A DNA stretch of 64,000 nt from Parietaria judaica (GCA_954871525.1 OX940866.1:15585001-15649000), one strand, 5' to 3'; numbered from the stretch's first letter, positions 33,751-45,461 are shown. The notes: generated by a model from the letters alone, not told the origin. Numbers and translations: made by a program.

Positions 33751-34590
33751 GATCATTTAACACCCATCGGCGAACAATATATAATACATTTGATAAAATG
33801 ATTTTATATTCGCTCCCAAACCCTAAAATAGTGTAAGATAAACGAGTGACACACTAATCCAAGATACAACTCGTAGTCCCGCTATCTTTTAACCAAGTTA
33901 CCGCTACGATTACACACGTACCGGTATCTTGTTTTGAGTAAATAACTTTATTTTTTTTCCTTATTAATTAATTTTGTGCATAGTTTCACGTACTTAAGAA
34001 TAAATAGTTAGGCAAATAATATATATGATACACAATTGCATAGAACACAACATTAATAGGCATAATGCGTGTAGACTAAGAAAGAGCTTATGTGTTTGAT
34101 ACATATGGTCTTGATCATTTTACACCCATCGGCGAACAATATATAATACATTTGATAAAATGAGTTTATATTCGCTCCCAAACCCTAAAATAGTAGAAGA
34201 TAAACGAGTGACACACTAATGCAAGATACAACGCGTAGTCCCGCTATCTTCTTTCCAAGTTACGGCTAGGTACTGCGAGATACCGCTATGGTTACACACA
34301 TAGCGGTATCTGGTTTTAAGTAAATAAATTTATTTTTTTTCCTTATTAATTAATTTTGTGCATAGTTTCACGTGTTTAAGAATAAATAGTTAGGAAAATA
34401 ATATATATGATAGACAATTGCATAGAACACAACATTGTTAGGCGTAATGCGTGTAGACTAAGAAGGAGCTTATGTGTTTGATACATATGGTCTTGATCAG
34501 TTTACACCTATCCGCGAACAATATATAATACATTTGATAAAATGAGTTTATATTCGCTCCAAAACCCTAAAATAGTATAAGATAAACGAG
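33751..34590. repeat. Tandem repeat, about 362-bp unit, 2.3 copies
   Basis: Units start at 33751, 34113 and 34495 with GATCATTTAACACCCATCGG or close variants, followed by CGAACAATATATAATACATT. The third copy breaks off at 34590. Each unit carries TACCGCTA and related words. It is non-coding and lies between the two coding blocks of the mosaic. Confidence 0.9.
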
Positions 34591-34769
34591 TAGGTGGCGG
34601 TGGCAGCGGATCCCGCGGTCACTGGACGATCTTTTCACCACGTTCCAATGCATGCACGAGCATCTCTAACATGGGGGGTCGACGAACAAGGGGGTGATAT
34701 AGGGAGTTTATATGCGGCAACGCAGCTTCCATCTCCGTAGGAATGAGTACACTCAATTGTCCCTGTAAA

Positions 34770-35810
34770 TTAAATAGTATAGTTATTTTCCCAAATAATA
34801 GTTGATATTGTTAAATTTATAATAGAGCAACCTACTCTCGGATCCACCCCATGCAAAATAGCGTTTCGAATTGACAGGCGGTGAAGATCGATATTTCCGA
34901 CTGGCCGCGTTTTCCATTTGCACATACGAGGTGCCTCATCGGACTCCCGTGGGTCCGCTAAGACATATGTCAGACCAGGCAAACACTCGTATGCCAAAAT
35001 CTGCATGAATTAACATGTTAAATTCGCACATAAGATGTTGATTGTAAATAAATAACTTAAAACCATTACATATATACCAGCAGCGAGTGTATGAACCCCG
35101 GAAACCCCATCATTGGGATCCGCGGTGGCCATGTTGCTCGTTTTTTAGGGATGTTATTTTGCAACTCCTTAAGTGCTTTTTTCCAGAGAATCTGTGCCGA
35201 TAACATTAATGACTTTCGGCCCCAAGGATATTGAACGAATACGTCAAGGTCCTCCGCCAAGGACAAGAATTCCCTAGGCAAATTAGTTTCACCAGGATGG
35301 GGTAACAACACTGCGAAGACGAAGCAGAGGCATGCCAACCTTCTCTTGTCGTCGCTGCTCACAATCGGATGAAGGTGACTGTTATCTAATTTGGACACCA
35401 GCATTCCTAATATGACCGAAGAGCCTGCATTTGGCCACATCCGTTGCTTGAACGCGTCATTATTTTTGAAGCCTCGTCCAACAATAGCTTCAAGGTTCGG
35501 CTCGGGTCCGCAATTCAGCCCGGTGATGATGGCAAATTCTCGAACCCCGTATCGTAATGGAACATTGTTCACCAACATCCATAGCTCGAATGGCTCTTGA
35601 TGTGTAGTGCTTCTCGAAAACAAATTTCAGAACAGTTGGGGAGATTACTCGTAGTGGACGGGGACATCTAATAGAGGCCCAAACTGTGTGCGCCGGAACC
35701 ACTCAGCCTCTCCCGCGTTCAGGTTCTCCTTAATGATATTCATGATCGTCAAGAAGTTTGCTTCTTCGATGAAGACCTCACAGTCGTACAACTCATCCGG
35801 CCGGAGGATA
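34770..35810 (-). pseudogene. DUF1985 gene (Ulp1-type MULE cargo), degenerate
   Basis: The minus strand encodes RPDELYDCEVFIEEANFL to PVHYE, then two in-frame stops. A clear DUF1985 core follows at about 35620-35078 (ELWMLVNNVPLRYGVREFAI, ITGLNCGPEP). A 77-bp GT-AG intron (35077-35001) then leads into ILAYECLPGLTYVLADPRES and MCKWK. DUF1985 is known as the N-terminal domain of Ulp1-like proteases carried by MULEs of the Kaonashi type. The protease domain itself is absent here. Two stops just before the core and loss of the C-terminal half mark it as a remnant. Confidence 0.7.
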
Positions 35811-37489
35811 GTATATAGCTATTTCCGCGAAAAAACAAATCATAACTTGATTAGTTTCTATTATACATAGCGGTAATGCAGTATATAGGGAGCAACGGCA
35901 AACCGCTATCAGTAATATACAACGGGGTGTAAATAGATAACTAGCGGCAATTCTAAAAAACATAGTGGTAATGCAGTATATTCGGACCAACGGCGAACTG
36001 CTAGCGGTATTCTGTGAACGGAGCGTAAATAGATAGTGGAATTGTTGTAATAGGTACAGAACCAACCCTACACTCGTTCTTTTTCGTAAACCACACAGTA
36101 TAGTATATTACATGTAAAATAAGTAAACTCTAACATCATTAAGAGTAAAAACAGTTCGCAAAGCATAGGTTTCTCAAAGAATAAACATTTACTTCCATTA
36201 TGTGGCTTTGGGGAGGATGAAGACGATGATCAGAGAAACTTCAGAAAGGATCGTCCTTCCTCGGGAAAGCAAAGAGAAGAAAGCCTCGTTGCTCGAAGTC
36301 GTTCTCGAACCAGAATGAACAGAACAGAAGAACGAGGAGTACGATAGAGAATAGAAAAACGTTCGGAGTCGGAAGAGGGGATCTTGGGAATAGAAAGCGT
36401 CGAAGTGAAGTAATCACGGAGAAGAAGCGAGAATATGTTTGAAAAAAAAAAAAACCTAAAAGATAATGTAATAAAAATTAACCGCCCACTGCTCAACTAC
36501 CAAAGGGTAAATTAGTAATTTCGCAAAATACTGGGTAAAAAATAAATGAAAACTCGCAATTTGTATTTATTAGGGCAAAAAATAAATATAAAAGAAAATA
36601 CAGGACATAATGAGGGTAGGGAACGAAACAACATCTTAGTTAAGGTCTTTTAGCCAATTCTTTCTGATATATTTTTCATAAGGGATACTTGCAGTTTAAG
36701 TACTCAACTTTGTATTCAAAGATCACTAAACAATGTAGAAGTTTAGTTTTGTTTATGTCGAGTTATGCTAGAAATACCCGTACGTTTAGTTCAATAAACA
36801 TGTTGAATGATTTCGGAGTTTAAATATAGGCATACATATGTTTTTCGTGTAACAGATTTGAACGAGATATAAGCTTTCGGACTTTTGAGTACTAGTACAG
36901 CTACAAATGGGCACATAACCTCATATTAAATTTATACATGTATGTATGAAAAGAAAAAAGAAGAGAAAAGATGGAAGTAATTTTGTGAAACCAAGCCGTT
37001 ACCATCTTTCTCAGTGAGAGACAGGTAAAGGTAAAAACAGGCATCACTTTTACCAAATTTCGTTAAAAGGCAAGGCCCCCAAAACGTTAGGTTAGGACAC
37101 AGCTCCCTAAAGCGACGGGTCCTCTGCTTTTTGGGGTTTGTTTTCTTTTTTCAAATCCCCAAAATGCCCTCCACGGGAAAATTACCTGTCCTTGTGTTCT
37201 CTTCTGAAATTACCTTTGTGTCTCAAGAACAAAATTGAGATGTCTTACTCCTATAAGGGAGTTTTTGGGGAAGTGGAATCCAAATTTAAAGCAAATGGCC
37301 TTTTCTGGTGTCCATTTCTTTTTATTTGCATATTATGATAGGAATTTCCACAATTCCATTTCAACTGCTTGAAAGTGATGTTACACACTACTATTCTATC
37401 TCTATTTATTTGAAATTTTGGCTTTAAAGGTCCCATCATCTATGATATGAAGCATGTTTGTGTTATGTTAATTCGATCAAACACAGACT
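35811..37489. other. Right part of the mosaic and spacer
   Basis: Two imperfect units of about 93 bp start at 35868 and 35961 (TAGCGGTAATGCAGTATAT / TAGTGGTAATGCAGTATAT). Segment 36200-36430 is purine-rich on the plus strand, like an antisense leader of the DUF1985 gene. Segment 36500-37489 is AT-rich with no recognised gene. Confidence 0.5.
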
Positions 37490-37498
37490 AATATGTAA

Positions 37499-37957
37499 GG
37501 GTTAATGACGGCAAAAATACCCAATGTTTGGTCAAAGAACCCCTCATGTACCCAAAGTTTAAAAGTGGTGGGAAAAGTACCCAAAGTCGGATTTGGGGAG
37601 TTGACCACTCCATTCTCGTAACGCAGTTAACTTACCCGTCAACTCTGGCCACGTGGACAAACGTGGGTTGCTGACATAACAATTTTTTGCCACGTGGAAA
37701 AGCCCAATTAGGGGTTTAATTCGTTGTTTTATCGTAAACGAGGCTGATGTGGGCTCATCCACGTGGCAAAAACTTGCTATGTCAACAACCCACGTTTGTC
37801 AACGTGGCCAGTGTTAACATGTAAGTTAACTGCGCTACTAGAATGGAGTGGTCAATGCCCCAAATGTGACTTTGGGTACTTTTGCCATCACTTTTAAACT
37901 TTGGGTACACAAGGGGTTCTTTGACCAAACTTTTGGTATTTCTGCCGTCATTAACCC
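37499..37957. mobile_element. Foldback MULE-type MITE (459 bp) with 9-bp target duplication
   Basis: The element begins GGGTTAATGACGGCAAAAAT and ends in its inverse. Each arm is about 190-200 bp, leaving a short loop around 37700-37745. Flanks AATATGTAA at 37490-37498 and 37958-37966 are identical, the 9-bp size typical of Mutator-like elements. Both arms contain CCACGTGG. There is no coding capacity; the short ORFs inside are accidental. Confidence 0.88.
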
Positions 37958-37966
37958 AATATGTAA

Positions 37967-39164
37967 TAATACTTACATAATATTGGTGAAAAATTATATC
38001 TCGAGCATTTTTTCAAATTTAAAAGTTTTTTTTTTCTCTCTCGAAAATTTAGTACTACAAAGTTTTTTATCTGTCTAATAGTTGAATCATTCGCTTTGAA
38101 AGTTAAATGAGTGATTTATTTCGAAAAGACAAGTATTGCATGTAGTCGTTCGATTTCCGGTGATAATTCATTCTTGAAATTGGAAAAAAAAAATAGTAAG
38201 AAAATGTAAATCAATCTTAGATATGCTAATCAAATTATGAGAAACACCGGGTTTTATATTTTGTAAATTCCTATCTCCGTCATTTTTCTAGTTCATTATG
38301 ATTTGATAATTCCCTAATAATTCTGCAATTAGGAATGATAATACCCGATAAACTAGTCCATTAATTATTAATTTTTGCTTTATTATGTATTTACGTTATA
38401 TTATAAACATGTTCAACAATCAAAGAGCAATTCGACACGTACGGGACTGCACGTCTGTTGTCGTAGCTCAACACGTGGGGTGGGGATACACATGACATTT
38501 TACATAGGACTTCGCCCATTCGTTACATGCGAAGTCGTAGCTCAACATTCATAGTCTGTTGTTGGACTATGAAGAACACGTTTTCGCGAGATAAAACTCG
38601 ACTTCACAAACAAAAACTCGATTTTTATATCATTATCAACTAAGGAATTACAAATAATGCAGCCCCTTATATAAAAGATTCAAAACAATAACGCAACAGA
38701 TGCCATAAATTCGTAATCAAATAAACTAACAATGGCAACCTAATAATCAAAATAAATAGCATACTATTCTAAAATAAAGATTGAGAATTATGTCACTAAA
38801 TGTCGGAATCTCGGTTATTACTTTCCAAGAATATCCGCATCACACATGGGATTTACTCGTTGGGCTCTATCAATTTGCTACGAAATTGTAATATGAAGAA
38901 CATGTCACAAAATCAGGAACTTTCACCGCTATTTTTTTTAAATAACCCCTAGTGAGTTATCAAATCGGCAATACCTATAATATATGTCTATGTATGTGGC
39001 TCTATATCACGTGAGTACTTACTTACCATTTCACTTCACGTACCTTTTTCAGAACTCGCGCCCTAGAAGACAGAGCTGAAAAGACCAAACTGCCCTCGAA
39101 CACAACACCAACTTCCTCTCCAAGCCAGCCACAAACAACAAACTCACTCTTCTGCTTCTTCTTG
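37967..39164. other. Intergenic DNA upstream of the small gene
   Basis: Mostly AT-rich. TCGTAGCTCAACA occurs twice (38460, 38532) within a moderately GC-richer patch at 38430-38600. A G-box core lies at 39008. No gene is seen. Confidence 0.5.
39008..39013. promoter_or_regulatory. G-box core CACGTG upstream of the small gene
   Basis: CACGTG lies about 155 bp before the ATG at 39165, a position typical for bZIP/bHLH-bound promoter elements in plants. It is seen once; function is inferred. Confidence 0.35.
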
Positions 39165-39416
39165 ATGAAAAGACTCGTGCTTTCAGCGATGGGTCTCAGT
39201 GCTGCAATGGCAATGGCAATGGAGCTGCGCTTCCATCCCAACGCTGGGAGAGAGAGGCTGAGAAGGCTGCTTCGGAGGCTCAAACGACAACTCAAAAGCT
39301 TGTCGTTTTGCAAGCTGCAGAAGAAGCAGCAGAGAGTGAGACTCTCCTCCTTCAACTACGACCCTTTCAGTTACTCCCTCAACTTCGACAATGGCGATTT
39401 CGGCTTCTTCTGCTGA
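39165..39416 (+). CDS. Small conserved plant protein, function unknown
   Basis: An 83-residue ORF starting MKRLVLSAMGLSAAMAMAME. It has a short hydrophobic, Ala/Met-rich N-terminus and a strongly basic middle (RERLRRLLRRLKRQLKS). The C-terminus is SSFNYDPFSYSLNFDNGDFG followed by FFC. The phrase YDPxSYxxNFDxG recalls a family of short uncharacterised plant proteins. Coding GC content is raised against the flanks, a leader-like upstream stretch and a G-box precede it, and the AT-rich 3' side carries likely polyadenylation signals. I choose the ATG at 39165. No family name is offered; it could be a secreted or regulatory peptide precursor, but that is speculation. Confidence 0.6.
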   Translation: MKRLVLSAMGLSAAMAMAMELRFHPNAGRERLRRLLRRLKRQLKSLSFCKLQKKQQRVRLSSFNYDPFSYSLNFDNGDFGFFC

Positions 39417-40325
39417 AAGTGAAACCTACTCTCTTTTTGTTGTTGTTTGTGTGTAATCGGAGCTTTGTCGGGACTTAATCTCATTGTAATATTCTCCAAT
39501 GGCGAGTCACTCATTTTGAATTATTGTGGTTCTGGGTTTTGTTAATTCAAGTGTGGAGCAGATTCTACTTTTTTTTCTTCACAGTTGTCATTAATGGCGG
39601 ATGCTGGTCCAACGATCCAACGTAAGATTTGAGAAGATAGATTCGAAACGCAATTAATACTAACAACACGTACCGAGTGGTTGTAGATTTCCATTCAAGT
39701 TGTGTAAACCCTCCCAAACATACCATAATTTGTATACATTTTACTTCAACCCCCCTAATTTTTTTCAAAAAAATATATAAAACCCCTTCAAATATAATTT
39801 TGAGTAAAATTTTAAATTTAGCCCCCGTCGCAAGTAATTCCCTGTTCCGCCATTGCTTGCCGGCCCTTCCTTTTTGGTGGTTGCACTTGCGGGCGCGCAC
39901 TGCATGTATGAACTTGGGCCAGACGAGCAATCTGCACGCCGCCACGCCACGCGCACCCGCCCCTCTCTTTCTCTCTCTGAAGACTATTGATTCCCGGTGG
40001 CAATGGCACAACCAAGTATTGATCAGTGTACCTTTTACTGTGTTGATTGATAAATTTGCAGAGTTTTAACTTAGATCGGTAACATACTCGTCTTGTTTTA
40101 TGCTCTGACTTGTCTTTACTCTCTCCTTGAGGAGGAGGGACATGTACTATTCAAACAAGAGGCAGTTTCGTGCTTCCTCAACTCTCATGACTCGTGAATA
40201 CTTGCACCAATATGTTATTTTAGGTATATTCGCTGCGAAAATACTCATAAATTATTCAAAATTTGATTTGTAATCTGATTCTTTTATTGCCGGGGCAAAA
40301 TAATACAATTTTTTTAAAAAATCGT
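39417..40325. other. Intergenic DNA downstream of the small gene
   Basis: Segment 39417-39600 is probably 3' UTR. Segment 39680-39990 is a C-rich patch (CAACCCCCCTAATTTTTTTC, TTTAGCCCCCG) resembling decayed transposon sequence. Long ORFs in it overlap on both strands and have no recognisable domain. Confidence 0.45.
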
Positions 40326-40888
40326 TGAGGGAGTTTCGTACCGCTCAACAATCACAAGATTACTATTGTTCTTAAATAAAGAGCTCGGTTCCCTCCGTTT
40401 ATTAGCTAGGAAAATATGGTGATTTTGGTATTGATGGTATTGTAGTTCATTCGTTTACAAGTATTGATCCCTCTCTCTCCTTTTCCCAGAAAAATCCCCC
40501 TTTTTACATAGGTTTCTCTCCCCTTTTATAGGCCAATTTTCCCGCTTTTATCGGAGTCCCATCGGCTCGTTCCCTGGCAAAAGCCTGGTGCATCCCCTTT
40601 CGCGTGGTTCGAGTCCACTGTGTTACTTCCGAGGATGCCGCATTAAATGCTCATCCCATCACGGCGTGCTCAAGCATTTAATGTTCGTCCCATCGAAGCC
40701 TCAAGCATTAAATGCTTGTCCCATCAGTCAATGTCAATACTGTCAGTATCTCTCGTCGCGCCAGAGTCTCCTCGACTCTCTCGTCGGGTCTCGGTGTCGT
40801 CGACTCTCCTCGTCGGGTCTTGGTGTCGTCGACTCTCCTCGTCGGGTCTTGGCGTCGTCGACTCTTCTCGTCAGGTCTTGGTGTCGTC
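40326..40888 (-). mobile_element. Fragment of a Tat-related gypsy LTR, cut by the copia insertion
   Basis: Its word order parallels the Tat-type LTR at 52814-53731: an ACAATCACAAG segment, then CCGTTTATTAGCT(A/G)G. A minus-strand TATAAAAGG follows (about 40524-40532), then ATTAAATGC words and tandem repeats. It stops exactly where the copia LTR starts (40889). No other half was found. Confidence 0.55.
40773..40888. repeat. 29-bp tandem repeat, four units
   Basis: Units CGACTCTCCTCGTCGGGTCT plus TGGTGTCGT start at 40773 (28 bp), 40801, 40830 and 40859, with one to three differences each. They lie in the U3-like part of the LTR fragment. Confidence 0.9.
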
Positions 40889-43646
40889 TGTTGGACATGT
40901 GCCCTTAAACAAGCTGTCATTTCTCTAATTGTAAAAGATTTTGACCAAAGTCGTTGAATAAAAGATGTTACTTATTATGTTAATCTTATTATAGTTTCTG
41001 GTAGAGTAAAATAGATTGTTTGTTCCATAGTTCATAAAGGATGCAATTATGTTATTATCACAACCGAGTCAATGTGAGGAAGAATTAATAATCATAATAA
41101 ATGAACTTAAAATGTCCGTGACCTGATTAACTGGGTGGGAGCCCATTAATCATATAAGTCATTAATGTGACAAAGTGATAATCATATTCTGGATTAAGTG
41201 TGTGTGTCACACTCATTAGAAGTGCATTAAGTATGAAGCGGCTTCATACTGGACTGGACCTGACTTAAACTCCGAAAGTTGTTATATAAGACCGTCATTG
41301 ACAACTTGGAGTTGAGTCACTAGTCGATGATCAAATGGATATTCGATCTAAGTCCTAAATGACCTCCGAGCCTGGAGTGTTGACTTGATTGTTCTTTGAT
41401 TTAATTGTTAAAGAACACATTTTACTGTCGTTCCCAATGCTGCTATTTTGGGAACATAATAGTCAACAAATAAGGGTAGTTTGGTCATAGACACGGATAT
41501 CACATAACTCTCTTCAGAGTCAAGATTATTCCCTTGATTGTTAGTGGTGAGAAGTGAGAGGTACCCGTGCGCAACTTATGAATCGAAACCATAAGTGGGT
41601 TACTCACAATATTACTAACTGAGTTGAGGATGAAAATGCAATGAGAGGCAAAACGGTAAAAACCGCCAGCTCGTGTGTGGATCATCAAGTGAAAGATCAA
41701 TAACCCGAATTTGATTGTATCAATGGACACCTTGCTATAAAGGGAATAATATATATTGTATCACTAAAGAGTGCAGCCTCGGGTTTATAGTGGAATAACA
41801 CCGAGGTTTGACGAACCACTAGCAGTTCGTTGGAGCTTCAGTAATACGGTCCATGGTCCCCAGGATAGCTCCAGAACGGATGATACGTACGTGATTTAAA
41901 CATTCGGTATGTTTTATCATTCGTCAGGATTCATAAAACTAGAGTCTGTGTCAAACTTTAGAAGTTTTATTTTTGACGTGGCAAAAGTACCAAAGTTTGG
42001 TACTGGAAATTTGACTGATAAAAGAAAGTTGAATTTATGTTTTTCATCAACTGAAAAGTTGTTGGAAATTAAATTCTAAGAGACTTTGCTTTTGGAACCG
42101 AGTCGTTTCGACAAATGGTTTGTGATTTAGAGAATTTCCAAGTTTACGATCGTTTTCGTAAATATGTGAAATTTAATCACATGTCACGAATTTAAATAGT
42201 GGTGTTGCACCACGACATTTAATGTGTGATATTGAGATCAGAGGTCAATAATATAATTTAATTATTTGGATTAAATTATTATTATTCTTATTAATAATTA
42301 TTTAAGAATTAATAGATTTATGTTATTTAAATAAAAATATATATTTGGTATATATATGAATGTGTAGAAATAATGCGGCCCAAGTAAATGTGTAAGTTGG
42401 GCTTACACGAATTTGCTTGGATTTGGACTTTCCAAATATGCGGCATAAGTACCTATGTTTAGGTATTAATGGAAAAACTTGAAATTAATTTGGTTCATTA
42501 CATCGGTCGAGTTTGATCTTAACCGTTGGATCATGATAATTAATTTGGAACGCTAAATTCAAAAATGACTTGGTGACCAAGCATGGATTTTGAAATTGCT
42601 TAATTAATTATATCCTTTGGATTAGTTTAAGAGTTAATCTTAACCATTGGATTGAAAATTAATTAACATGTATCTATGGAAATGGAAAATTCGAATTCTT
42701 TATAATGGAGATCGAATTTTTGCTCGGTGAACAAGTAATGAGGCTTGACTTTATGCTGAATCAATATGGTCCATTAGATTGGTTATGGAATTAATTCCAA
42801 CCATTGGATCTAGACTATTGATTTCGAAATTTCCATATACATGCATAGGGAATTTGAATTCTCTTATATAAGGCAGTGATTATATAATTGATTTATTCAT
42901 GGTTTCCTTATTTGGTTAAATCCCTAATTAATCCTAACCATTGGATCATTGGTGATTCAATGTTGGCCATTGGTTTGGAGTGATTAATTATATTTGCCCA
43001 TTATAGAATTCGAAATTCATGCATGGAAGCTTCCCTTATTGGCTTCTCCATGAGCCTATAAATACAAGGCTCGTTCTACACATTTCACACACCTTCCCCA
43101 GAGCAAGAATTCGATCTCTTTCTCTCTCTCTCTCTCTAGAGTCTGCGAATTTCTTAGCCTCTGATCTCTCTTTTCTGGTTCGGCTTAGTGAGACGTTGTT
43201 CTCCGAAAGCTTTAAAAGAACCACCAGTTAAAGTTTTTGCGACGGAGTCCTGCCGGCGAAGCCCACGCTTCGGTACGAGGAGTCCAGGAGAATATCCCGG
43301 AAGATCACGGGAGTTTCCCTCAGCATCGGCGAAGCCCTACCCAGTTCAGAACGCGCAGCCGGAACCGTCATCACCTGAGGTACGGTCTCATGCATTAGGT
43401 CAATAAATGCAAACCTTTATTTACAGTTTATTTATTTCCTATAGACTAGATTATTAATAATGAATTTATGAAAAGTTAAATTAGTAATAATATATCATAT
43501 CTTGATTTTGGTTATTATACGATGTTCAAATCGTAGTACGGGTAACAAGTTTTTTCCGCTTTAAATATTTTTTAAATGTTACCCGGACGGTTTGACGGCA
43601 TAAACCGTGATAATATTATCGGGGAAACGTAATGAACTTCCCAACA
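40889..43646 (+). mobile_element. Copia-type 5' LTR (2758 bp)
   Basis: It starts TGTTGGACATGTGCCC and ends CTTCCCAACA (TG...CA), followed two bases later by a primer-binding site. It matches the partial 3' LTRs at 48550 and 50595. The long U3 contains many degenerate CATTGGATC/CCATTAGATTGG words. A TATA box lies at 43057 and a CT microsatellite at about 43117-43139 begins the transcribed part. Ty1/copia superfamily; lineage not assigned. Confidence 0.88.
43057..43064 (+). promoter_or_regulatory. TATA box of the copia LTR
   Basis: TATAAATA in the last 600 bp of the LTR, followed by a CT-rich stretch suitable for the start of R. Confidence 0.55.
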
Positions 43647-43648
43647 AT

Positions 43649-43660
43649 TGGTATCAGAGC
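43649..43660 (+). other. Primer-binding site (initiator tRNA-Met type)
   Basis: TGGTATCAGAGC, the standard copia PBS complementary to initiator tRNA-Met, two bases after the LTR end. Confidence 0.9.
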
Positions 43661-45461
43661 CATGGTTCATGGATAAATAATTACGTAATTTAATTTAAGG
43701 TTTTAAAAATGAACGAATTATTTGATGAATAAATTGATTTTAAATTGAAATTCAATTTCTAGATATTTTAAAATTAATTCAATATTGGGTAATTACCCGA
43801 CCCGAACTTTTCGGATCGGGTATTGGGTCGGGCTGCACTAGGCAGCCCAACCCGTGGGGGCCACGAAGTGGGGCTGCACTGCAGCCCCGGGTACTTCGGC
43901 TAGGCCCAAGCCACGGGTAAACCCAGCCCAGGCCATTCGGCCAGCGAGCAAGGGCACGCCTAGGCCCAGTGCACGGGTAGGCCGTGCAGGGCTTGGCCCA
44001 GGCCCGGTAGGTGTACGCTGCCTGGCAGCGTTCAAGGCCCTCGGTGGGTAGCCCGTGGGGAATCCGTGGGCATGTAGGCCCGGGCTTAAGCCCGATTAGC
44101 CTACGTGCTTAATTTTATGTTATGAGTCGAATTTCTAAACATGACCCAAATATCCATGGATTAATTAATTAATTTTATTTTTGAATTAATATTTATGAAT
44201 TATATTAATTATTTTGATTAATTAATTAATTAAAATATGGATGTTATTTTTGGTAAATAACATTGTCTTATTTTTTAAAAAAATATGGATGTTATTTTTG
44301 GTAAATAACATTGTCTTATTTTTCGAATTCATAATTTAAAATATATGGATGATAATTCTTTGAAGAAAATATCATTGTCTTATTTTTAATTTTCATAAAT
44401 AATTATTAATGGGTCAATTATGTGAATGATAATTCTTGAAGAATAAGTATCATTGACATATAATTATAATTTCATCACAGATATAATTTGTTAAACCTAT
44501 TTTCATAACCCTTGAAACATAGTGTCTATGTTAAGGTCATTATTAATATGTCAGTTTAGGATAGATATAAATAATGAACCGTTAATAAGATTTATTTGTT
44601 ATTAGTCGGAAAAAATTCAAACGTACAATCTTGCCTAAGGAAGAAGGAATCAAAAGTGGGGCCGGTTCACCATCCACTTCTGGGTGACCGGTTAGGACCC
44701 CTCCCATCGACCTGGAGAGTGTACGATTTGATCTATCACTACCGACGAAGTAAAAAATAAATGACTAGGCTTATTAGATATTACCCCGGTAATTATAATG
44801 CCTTAAGATAAACGTTTTTAATGTGTGTCATTAAATGGAGTTTATATAACTTAAGAAATTAAAAACATTATTTTCTAAAACAATTTCAAGTATATTCTAT
44901 CTTGAAAAAGTCTCCATTATTATTGTCACACGGTCTGTTGACCACACCGCTTCGAGTCACCTTAGTGTGTCCATTCCCCAAGGAAGGTGTGGTTGTGGAA
45001 GGTTTGACACCGTGATAGTTCCAAAAGAATAAGGGGACGGAGGAATCTTGGAAATGGACCGCGAGTCACCCTAGTGTGACCATTCCCGAAGGACGACGTT
45101 TCCAAGACTAATCCGAGAACCGAAAATAATGGGTTAAGCTTGCACGGAAGTTGGTGCTTCCCGACCATCTATTGTGATAGTTAATAATTATAGGGTACTT
45201 TGGTGGTTCTTGTTTTGAATATTAATTAAGTTTATGACTAAAACTTAGTTTAACCAAACTACACGGTTGATCTTGCTGAGTCCCCCTAGAGTGACCATTT
45301 TCCTAAGGACAGCAACGACGTGTACAGTCGGTTAAATAATCACAAAATAGTTAATGGGTTTAATTAACATTTTCCCGGAACATGTTTGCATCATGTAACT
45401 ATTTCTAACCTTTTTCCTAAAATATTCTACCTATAATAAAGTTTAATAAGTTTCTTTTTCA
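43661..45461 (+). other. Copia leader between PBS and gag
   Basis: The leader is unusually long (1.8 kb). Segment 43796-44100 is very GC-rich with repeated CAGCCC/CCCGTGGG/GGCCCA words that could fold. A 48-bp unit is repeated at 44233 and 44281. The phrase GAGTCACC-TAGTGTG-CCATTCCC recurs at 44953, 45062 and, altered, 45277. No coding function is seen. Confidence 0.6.

Noticed and set aside
36230..36496. Minus-strand ORF upstream of the DUF1985 gene
   Set aside because: Low-complexity Ser/Phe/Arg translation of a purine-rich leader; not protein-like.
39565..40069. Overlapping ORFs of 130-148 residues on both strands
   Set aside because: Neither has a recognisable motif; composition suggests decayed transposon DNA.
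40560..40620. GGTTCGAGTCC resembling a tRNA/SINE B box
   Set aside because: No matching A box at the right distance, no cloverleaf, no poly(A) tail; it lies inside an LTR fragment.
43854..44051. ORFs in the GC-rich copia leader
   Set aside because: Open on both strands because of base composition; Pro/Ala/Gly-rich with no domain.
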